A stretch of 64,000 nucleotides of DNA, taken from contig CAJNDS010000666.1 in assembly GCA_905221605.1 (NCBI GenBank), positions 30,321 to 94,320 of the forward strand, written 5' to 3'. The notes beneath the pieces are model-generated. The model did no database searches and was not told the origin of the DNA. It saw nothing but the letters and a program-made list of their open reading frames with translations. Both the position numbers and the translations under genes were made by a program. This DNA comes from Symbiodinium natans. Taxonomy: Eukaryota > Sar > Dinophyceae > Suessiales > Symbiodiniaceae. Positions 57,601 through 64,000 of this stretch are shown here, piece by piece. Each line of letters opens with the position of its first letter. Position 1 is the stretch's first letter.

Positions 57601-58460
57601 GACCACAAGGAGATCCAACAGCAGAAGCCAACAGAAAAATATTAGATATGATGTATGATGATATGTGGCTTCATAAGTTATCTTTATCCGAGTTTGTTCA
57701 TAAGTATTTCAATACAACCGGTGATATGACAGAATCTCAGAAGAACATAGCCTATACGAATATGAGGTGCTTAACGGTGTCTAATGCAATCCGAAAAAGC
57801 TTGGGTAAAACAGATAAGTATGAAGTGGGTGAGATCTTAATCTGCCGATTATACAAGAAAACGAGTAATGTCAAGTTCAATGTTAATTACAGGTTTAGGA
57901 TCGTAAGCATATCCAAGAACATAGTTAAATTAGAGAATGTCAAGTCCAAACAGCAGTATTTAACGGACATAGCCACCTTAGATCAACATTTCAGATATGA
58001 CTACTGCACCACTTGCCATTCAGCACAAGGGGCTTCAATTTATGGCAAGATCGTTATACATGAGTGGGAGAAGTCGCATTTAGTAACTCGTGAGTGGTTG
58101 TGGTGTGCCTTGACCAGAAGCACCGATTTTAATAATGTCTTGTTCTACGAGAGTGCCGAAGCAGAGAATGAACTGGACGAAACAACCTTGTATAAATACT
58201 GGCTTAACAAGATAAACGCCTATAAGCTACAAGATCAGAAAGCGAATAGAGAAATAAACGAAAGTAAGTATGTTGATCCAAGTTGGTTTATGAAGCGAGT
58301 GTATAGTCATTGTAACAACTGCGGGTGTAACTTTGAATTTGAGTGTAAGAACGGCTTCTTAACAAGTAACATGACTTGTCAGAGATTAGATAACAGCATC
58401 GCCCACGAAAGCGATAACTGCGAAGCTTGGCGTAAGTTGTGTAATTGCTCTGCAAGGTAA
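54607..58460 (+). pseudogene. protein-primed-type DNA polymerase domain fused to SF1 helicase, frame broken
   Basis: The plus-strand coding region spans about 1,280 codons. The N-terminal 450 residues form a polymerase-associated region. The palm follows with a motif-A-like EIDVRKAYTSAF (about 56217-56252) and a motif-B-like KKLIANVNFGLLEKN (about 56548-56592). At the motif-C position, KTD replaces DTD (about 56925-56933), so the polymerase is probably inactive. The C-terminal helicase has Walker A YAGGGKSH, Walker B IVFDE, GAGDVKQLPP, TCHSAQGAS and CALTRS, then a cysteine cluster (HCNNCGCNFEFEC). Breaks: a frame change near 55870-55965, a 22-bp tandem duplication at about 56688-56731, and an in-frame TAG at 56916-56918 just before KTD. 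The helicase part is intact from 56919 onward. Confidence 0.85.
56688..56731. repeat. 22-bp tandem duplication that shifts the frame
   Basis: GGGTATGTATGTTGATGAAA plus TT occurs twice in direct succession. A 22-bp insertion shifts the polymerase-helicase frame by one, which explains why the open frame ends and restarts here. Confidence 0.9.
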
Positions 58461-58490
58461 GTTAAACATTAATGGTTTAATGTTTAACTT
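58459..58490. terminator. hairpin between convergent helicase and orf160 genes
   Basis: AAGTTAAACATT, loop AATGGTTT, AATGTTTAACTT: a perfect 12-bp stem that begins inside the helicase TAA stop codon (58458-58460) and ends 19 bp before the stop of the convergent minus-strand gene. It could serve both transcripts. Confidence 0.65.
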
Positions 58491-58508
58491 GCTTTAGATG
58501 TTCGGTTT

Positions 58509-58991
58509 TCAAGCAAATCTTTCATAAACGGTCTCTCTAAAAAGCTTCTGTAGTTGTCTCAAAGCGTTCTTTTTCTCAACTAGGTTACCCTTTGACGATA
58601 CCCACTGATTATATAAGCTTCTGTAGTTTCTGAATGTGGTTTTAGAAATTGCTTCTTTATTGATTGCATCTTCAAAGGTTTCTCTCAGTTTTTGTATTCC
58701 AATCTTACTAGGCATTATCATAGGTTGTAGGTTCTGTTCAGATCTCGGTGAAGAAAGATCGGCTCTAGCACTCTCTTTTAAATGTGTTTTTCTAGTCATT
58801 CTTCTTCTCGGTGGCGGTGGTCGTTCTTCTTCGGGAGGAGCGTTACCGCTTGAACTTGATGATCCACCTTGTTGGAAGTTTGGCCTGGGTCTTGCTTCTT
58901 CTGGGGGTGTTGCTGGTGGCGCTGGTAGTGCTAACGGTTGTTGTGTCGGTCCGACATTTGGTGCACCACACAGGAAATGCCCTCCACTCAT
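58509..58991 (-). CDS. orf160, Pro/Ser-rich protein with conserved-looking C-terminal helix, endogenous element
   Basis: Start chosen at the ATG at 58991 (MSGGHFLCGAPNVGPTQQP); the open frame extends to 59054 without another ATG. The N-terminal half is low-complexity (PPATPPEEARP, GGSSSSSG, PPPPRRR). The C-terminal 70 residues are AT-rich and helical (TFEDAINKEAISKTTFRNYR, LVEKKNALRQLQKLFRETV). The GC-rich first half against the AT-rich second half is odd; the gene may be a chimera at the element border. No homologue recognised. Confidence 0.55.
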   Translation of the reverse strand: MSGGHFLCGAPNVGPTQQPLALPAPPATPPEEARPRPNFQQGGSSSSSGNAPPEEERPPPPRRRMTRKTHLKESARADLSSPRSEQNLQPMIMPSKIGIQKLRETFEDAINKEAISKTTFRNYRSLYNQWVSSKGNLVEKKNALRQLQKLFRETVYERFA

Positions 58992-59144
58992 GAAGTCTTG
59001 TTTTGCATCCGGACACTCATGACGTCTACACTCGGGCCCGTAAACATCCCTCAACCCAACAGCCGAGCCAATTTTGCCGAGCTCCTATCTAAAATTGGCA
59101 CCACAGAGCTTCCCACAGCGGCACAACCCGCCATGCAAGGGCGC

Positions 59145-59450
59145 TGCTCATCAATTGCATGAAGCCTCTTTCAAACTCCTCTGACAGAGGCGACTTGCAC
59201 AGAACGTGAAGTCACACTCAACATGAGCATGCTTGTGATGCAATCCTGCGAGAATTCGTCCATGAATCGGTTCGGATCCTGGACAAAAAGCTGCATTTGA
59301 CGTTGGTGCCCATCCTTAGAGCAAAACAAGCTTGATGCTAGGGCTTCTCACAGGTTCTCACGTTCTCAGCATCCGGCAGACATGCGGTGACACTTAAATC
59401 CATTTTCATCGCGACATTGCTTCTGACACATCTGGCAGTACCACCGCAGC
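59145..59450 (-). CDS. KIN17-family DNA/RNA-binding protein, partial
   Basis: KIN17 is a conserved nuclear C2H2 zinc-finger/winged-helix protein involved in DNA replication/repair and RNA processing. Three exons are clear: 59450-59378 (LRWYCQMCQKQCRDENGFKC, the zinc finger), 59314-59246 (HQRQMQLFVQDPNRFMDEFS) and 59178-59145 (EFERGFMQLM). Junctions fixed by continuity use a GC donor and then a GA donor. The winged-helix exons that should follow (motif around N-A-T-Q-W) are not found downstream: the endogenous element begins within about 0.1-0.2 kb. The exon before the zinc finger was also not located. Confidence 0.8.
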
Positions 59451-59823
59451 CTCAGTACAACTCCGAGCAGACAGCACCAAGTGCATGCATCTGATGGCAC
59501 GCCATGTGAGCTTAAGAAAAGAACTTCTGAAGACCCTTCGCTTTCATCTTGTTGCCTAGGCCATTCAAGGTGCCAGACGCGAGCCAGTACCCCATCGTGC
59601 CAAATGCGTGGCGAGACCATCGGTCTTGAGTTTTTCAGTACTTGGAACACAGTAAGAGCTTTGCCCAACCATTTTGTGGAGCCAACCTGCAGAAAGTCCA
59701 AGCAGAGGTGTCATGTGAGGAAGAAGCAGAAGAACCACAAGAACCGGAACTTCACGTCCCTTTGCAGCCTCCTGCTTGGGCATCTTTAGCAGGAAGGTGC
59801 ATGCGATGAGCAATGGGGCTACT

Positions 59824-60669
59824 CTATGCTACTCTCACGAATCTTGCTACCCAGTCTTCCTGTCTTTCCGCCCATGCGCAGATGCCCAGAGTGTCGCTTG
59901 CGCCCCCCTTTTGAAGCTTCCTGCGCTCCTCCATGACTATGAACAAAAGCTTGGGTCTTGAGGTCGACCCGAACATGATGCCTGTAGGAACTCCATACAG
60001 GACTTGAGGTAAGATACTGTCATAGACATAGGGGCCTTGTGGCGCAGAAGTCATGGAGCTGAAACGCTTGGCCATGCCACAACTTATCAGACACTACCAG
60101 CACACTGAGTCTTGCAAGGATCAAGCGGCATGTCTTTTTTGTGTCGGCTCGTGGTGATCTCTCTTTTGCAGCACTGTAGCACAAGCAGCCGTGCTTCCCT
60201 TGATTCCCAGGTTAGCTCGGCCCCCTGGCCAAAGGCGCATGAAGTGGGAAAACTCTACTGTCAGACATGCAACTGCGATGTTCAAGTCTCGGGGAATGCG
60301 TTCGGGACTAACGGCTAGCGGCATGGTTCGTTGGCCTTTTTGTTCCCAAAATCTGAAGCAAAAAGGATGTGAAGAGCCTGCATCCCAACAAACAGGATCT
60401 ATTATGGCATCTTCCTCTCCAGCAAGGCTATGCCGAATCGCAATTGCATAAACACTGTGGTCAACCCAGCGGCACTTTCGTGGTACTGGACTCGTTTCGT
60501 GGGCCACAGAGCTAAGGTATTGCGAATTGGTAAGCTGAAGTGACATTGCATTTAGCTGTTTGGAAATGCAAAAAAGCTTTGACTTCTGAACGTCACAAGC
60601 GGTTTCCAACCGACAGACGAACGGACAATAGCCGACAGCGATGCCTGCGTGCAACGTCGGAGGCAACAC
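59824..60669 (-). CDS. two uncharacterised minus-strand frames
   Basis: 60669-60121 is open for 182 codons with natural composition (SVAHETSPVPRKCRWVDHSV, EEDAIIDPVCWDAGSS). 60075-59824 begins MAKRFSSMTSAPQGPYVYD and holds a stretch LLFIVMEERRKLQKG. They may be exons of one host gene upstream of the KIN17 exons. No family recognised. Confidence 0.35.
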
Positions 60670-60739
60670 GAAGAATATGCCGTTCGCACGTGAAGGGAGG
60701 TCTTACGCGAATCGCTGCCGAAGCCATCACCTAGTGCGT

Positions 60740-62765
60740 TAGTTAATGAATCTGTGGCACTCTCGGCAGGCAGTGCTGCGGCACGTCACATTTACAGGGC
60801 TTACACCCCATTCTTGGTCAGTCGAGGCACAAGCTGGGCTTCATCCTGAAAAGCGAGAGCGAAGTGCTCAGCAACAAGCAGGGAGATTGGGCTCTGGCCG
60901 CTTTAGGCTATCACAAGGAGCGGACCGAGCTGTGTCGCGCAAAGATTACCTGCAAGAATGGACACCACAGCCTTTCCGCAAGAGAAGGCGAAGTTGAACT
61001 CCACCTCCTAACCTACTGGCGTCATGTCATCTACATTCACCTGCAATGCCTACATCAGTCACAGCCAAGTCTCTTGAGCACCGGAACGCCGGAGCCTGAG
61101 GGTTTTTAGCATGGAGCTTCTGGAGGCCAAGTTTTGAATGCCAACAAACAGCCTTTCACTTCGTCTTCCAATACTCGAATAGCTTCATCAAGCGGAAGCA
61201 GCTTGTGTCTCAGCCTGGCCACATGGTACACCCCACGAGCTGGCGTTCACAGGATGTGCTTGCAACGTCCATGACACGGAGTGTGTCACTTTACGTCAAT
61301 GTCGGGACGCCGGGCCTCTCAAAGGAAGGGCCTGAACAGGACAAGTCGACTATGTGGAGATGCCTCGGCGAATGTCACTGCACAGGAAAAGATGGTTTTC
61401 GCGAGCAGCAGAATAGTGGACTACTACAAGCCGCAGTCCAGGGGCAAGCAGGGAACCCCAGTCAGCGGCCACGCCTTGGCACAGGGCGTCTATGTGCCTA
61501 CGGTCCTACCGTAAAGCCGAATATGCTCTGCAAAAAGACTGATTTGGGGCCACAAACAAACAAAGGCGGCGCACAACACGAGATCCGAAGTGAAGTGTCT
61601 TATGCTTCAGATCAGGGCTCGAGGGCTAGGGAAAGAACCACTGAAATTTCGCCCACTAGGCGCACCCGGATGGTCTCTGGTCCGGTCTGTGTGACACGTC
61701 CACTGAAACGGGGAGCCGGTTTTTACAACTCAACACCTGGGCGAGGGATCCGCCCCGAGTAAACCTTTCGGTCCCCCCAAAACGCGCATGCCTATCTCAG
61801 ATTGGGTTGTGGGTGTGTGTGACCCGCCCTTTCATTATGCCCCGGCCTGCATTGTCAACTACCCTTAGTTGAAAGGGTTGCACTCACATGTACAGTGATT
61901 AGCAGAGCAGAACCCGAATGCTGACATGCGTCACGATTGCTTTTCAGTGCCACGCATGCGCAGCTGGCCATAGCCACAATTTGCTCTGTAGGAAGATGGC
62001 GAGAGGCACACGAGAAGCGCCAGAAGCTCGTAGGGTTCTGGGCATGCCGTTCTCTTAGCAGAGAACAGGTTGAGCATCCAGATTTCTCTCACAGAGAACT
62101 TGAGATACTGGGAACAACCTCCGTCGATTCGGCGGCGGATAGACGAAAGGTGCGCGGAAGTGGAATCAATACGGAGGCTTCGACACGGCGATACCCATTA
62201 GAGGTAGCGAGCTAGCGAGCTGTCGGACCTGCTAGAGGCCGGTCTGGTTCCTATCCCAGAAAAATCACTGATACGATAAGTGAACCGGAATTTACACTTC
62301 GCCTTGTGCGTTGCGGGAACTTCAAGGAAGCTTCTGGCATTAGACTGCCGGAGCCTGGTGTCCCACCTGAACTCCGAGCAGCCGGCGAGGGTGCAGGACA
62401 AGAGACTGCAGACACGATGGCGGAAACTGGATTGACACAGCTACTCAAGCGGCGCGCTGTTTGACAAAGCCCATGAAGCCAGACTTCCGGACGAAATCAC
62501 AAACTCAGGAAAGGTGGTACCACGTGATATGGTCTACCGACTGCCAGGAGTTTGTAATCATTGCGAGGGCATAGACACGGCATAGCACAGTCTAGTGTAC
62601 AGGAACCTGATACCCAAGCAGCTGTGAACAGGTCCTGACAGGTTGAGTGTGAATGTGTATAAAGCCAGGGTGCTGTGCGTTCATACGCCACAGAGACGTG
62701 AACTTAGGTCTATGCATCCTGCTGCTGCTTAGCGCCCTTGAGTCACAGCAGTCTAAGCAGCCTGG
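60740..62765. other. weakly coding region
   Basis: Plus-strand frames at about 60800-61109 (HKLGFILKSESEVLSNKQGD) and 61205-61762 have partly natural composition, but no motif was recognised and the strand differs from the confident host genes. No repeats stand out. Confidence 0.3.
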
Positions 62766-62985
62766 ATGAAAGGAGAATTTCGCCAATCGTCAGAGTTAAC
62801 AAAGCTGCGAGCTTTTTTTTATCACTTGAAACAAACCTGCATGGATAATACGTCCACTCCTTTAGGACCTTTCAATCACTTCAAAGAGAATGGCACGGCT
62901 AACAAATCCATTCCTGTGAAAAAGAACTGCATGGTTTACAAATCCGTTCTTTTGTGCCCCTTCAAACAGACGTGTATGGGAACTC

Positions 62986-63240
62986 CAAAAGTAACGACAG
63001 TTGCAAGGATGGCCCGCCCCACATGCCTCATCCTCGCTACTGCCAGTTCGAGAATGGCGACAACACTCGTGCCTCAAGCCGCAACACCAAACCAAGCTTG
63101 AAAAGTGACGACAGTTACAAGGATGGCGAAGCCCACAAAGCCTCGTCCTCGTAACTGTCAGCACTTTAGAATCAACCGTCACCCAAAAGTGACGACAGTT
63201 GCGAGGCTTGTTCAAGGCCTCATCCTCGTGACTGTCCCCA
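62986..63240. repeat. three tandem imperfect palindromes
   Basis: Each copy begins AAAAGTRACGACAGTTRCRA and ends CCTCRTCCTCGTRACTGTC, so the two halves are near-complementary around a short spacer. Copies start at about 62987, 63101 and 63187. Confidence 0.65.
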
Positions 63241-63353
63241 TTTTTTGAGACATGCAAAGCCCAAAACGATGCCAAAACGCTGGGCTTCCGCACTACAGCG
63301 ACGCGCGCTACCGCGACCGCTTCCGGCCCTCCGGCCGACCCGTCCGAACACTT

Positions 63354-63465
63354 CCTAATGCTTCCGAACGCTTCCGAACGCTTCCGAACGCTTCCGAACG
63401 CTCCGAACATCTCCGAACGCTCGGAACATCTGGAACATCTCGGAACGCTCCGAACGCTTGCGGTC
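63354..63465. repeat. 10-bp tandem repeat (CTTCCGAACG)n, degenerate
   Basis: About five near-perfect CTTCCGAACG units, followed by CTCCGAACAT and CTCGGAACAT variants. Frames crossing it (minus-strand RSEAFGSVRK peptides) are repeat by-products. Confidence 0.85.
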
Positions 63466-63894
63466 ACAGGAATGCACGATGTCGGCTAAACTCCTGGACG
63501 ATTGGAACCCAATCTCTGGTTGAACCTGACAACTCTTGGGACGGGGGCCTTCTTCCCCAATGAGAACAGCTGAAACATGCAGATCAAGCAGCCGCAAGAA
63601 GGAACGCCGTCTTCTCTGGGGGTGACCAGCCAGGTGCATGCTGAACCTTCGTCCCAAGCGTGAAGAGTCCCTAGATGAAGGATGCACCACTGGCCCCAAC
63701 CAAAACACAAAGACTTTGCAAGGCACCCAATGCACCGCGGCTTTCTTCATTTCCTGGTTCGAAGATGCACGTTTGTCTTGGAGGACTGGTTTCACATGCC
63801 TTCACTCCTTCTGCTGGCTTTCCGAACTCTACGCAGCAAACCCGCGGTCGGCTTTCAGCACAAGAACTGACTGCAGACACCCCGTAGGAACAAA

Positions 63895-64000
63895 GGAGCG
63901 CCTGCAGCTTCGCCAAAGCATACGCAGAACCAGAGTCCATGCCCATGGAGATTACATTGCAGAACTCCTGCAAAAAGGATGCGTTGTAGCAGCAAACCAT
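63895..64000 (-). CDS. possible exon at the right edge
   Basis: After a TTTTTGCAG acceptor-like sequence the minus strand reads EFCNVISMGMDSGSAYALAK with natural composition. The gene would continue beyond the window; no family recognised. Confidence 0.25.

Larger units (their letters stand above)
53090..59040. mobile_element. endogenous Polinton-like/Tlr1-like element (capsid-less), decayed
   Basis: About 6 kb of AT-rich sequence with long open frames and a codon usage unlike the host. Gene order: integrase (-), small basic protein (-), polymerase-helicase fusion (+), Pro/Ser-rich protein (-). The first and third genes diverge from an AT-rich intergenic region at 54472-54606. No capsid, packaging ATPase or protease is present. 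No terminal inverted repeats were found, so the borders are set only by composition and by the host KIN17 exon on the right. An SF1 helicase fused to a polymerase domain is a known shared feature of Polinton-like viruses, Tlr1 transposons and transpovirons. Confidence 0.8.

Noticed and set aside
53090-59040. Bacterial or phage contamination
   Set aside because: The gene set (DDE integrase of Maverick type, polymerase-SF1 helicase fusion) is typical of eukaryotic mobile elements, and it is joined directly to host exons.
58509-59054. Start of orf160 at 59054
   Set aside because: The codon there is TTG; the first ATG is at 58991 and a eukaryotic gene would be expected to use it.

Overview
This window looks like nuclear DNA of a core dinoflagellate (Symbiodiniaceae-like is my best guess). 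Five signs support this. (1) Every host gene I can recognise lies on the minus strand, matching the long unidirectional gene runs of dinoflagellates. (2) Conserved protein families are cut into short exons. Wherever protein continuity fixes the junction, the introns start with GC or GA instead of GT and end in AG. (3) TTTAGGG/CCCTAAA telomere-type repeats lie at more than ten internal sites. (4) Microsatellites and small inverted-repeat elements are abundant. (5) No bacterial-style operons or ribosome binding sites are visible. Layout: 1-6.5 kb is mostly repeats (AT-rich decamers, CA and ATT microsatellites, telomere-type arrays, short palindromic elements) with one weak ORF. 6.7-8.3 kb is a bestrophin-type channel gene flanked and invaded by palindromic elements. 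9.4-13.9 kb is a complete multi-exon lysyl-tRNA synthetase. 14.9-16.2 kb is a secreted cysteine-containing protein of unknown family. 16.7-17.3 kb is a 0.6 kb telomere-type array with homogenised variant blocks, followed by an intronless endonuclease V (17.6-18.7 kb). 18.7-22.7 kb is gene-poor with a large TAG/CAG microsatellite. 22.8-25.5 kb is a coiled-coil gene, 26.9-28.1 kb an intronless TPR-like gene, and 28.8-29.5 kb a class I methyltransferase. 34.0-42.0 kb is a Pumilio/PUF RNA-binding protein gene; one 4-kb intron holds a 3.1 kb satellite of about 76-bp units, each carrying a perfect hairpin. 42-50 kb is weakly coding and repeat-rich. 50.4-50.6 kb is a TIR element, and 50.7-52.3 kb is a broken Crinkler/RHS-like NTPase-nuclease. 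53.1-59.0 kb is the most unusual region: an AT-rich endogenous element with an integrase, a small basic protein, a protein-primed-type DNA polymerase fused to an SF1 helicase, and a proline/serine-rich protein. It has no capsid genes. It resembles Polinton-like viruses, Tlr1 elements and transpovirons, is damaged by several stops and frameshifts, and carries a hairpin at the 3' end of each transcription unit. It ends within about 0.1-0.2 kb of the last visible exon of a KIN17 gene (59.1-59.5 kb). 59.5-64 kb is weakly coding with short repeats. All identifications come from reading motifs by eye; no database search was run. Exon borders are exact where conserved protein sequence fixes them and approximate elsewhere.
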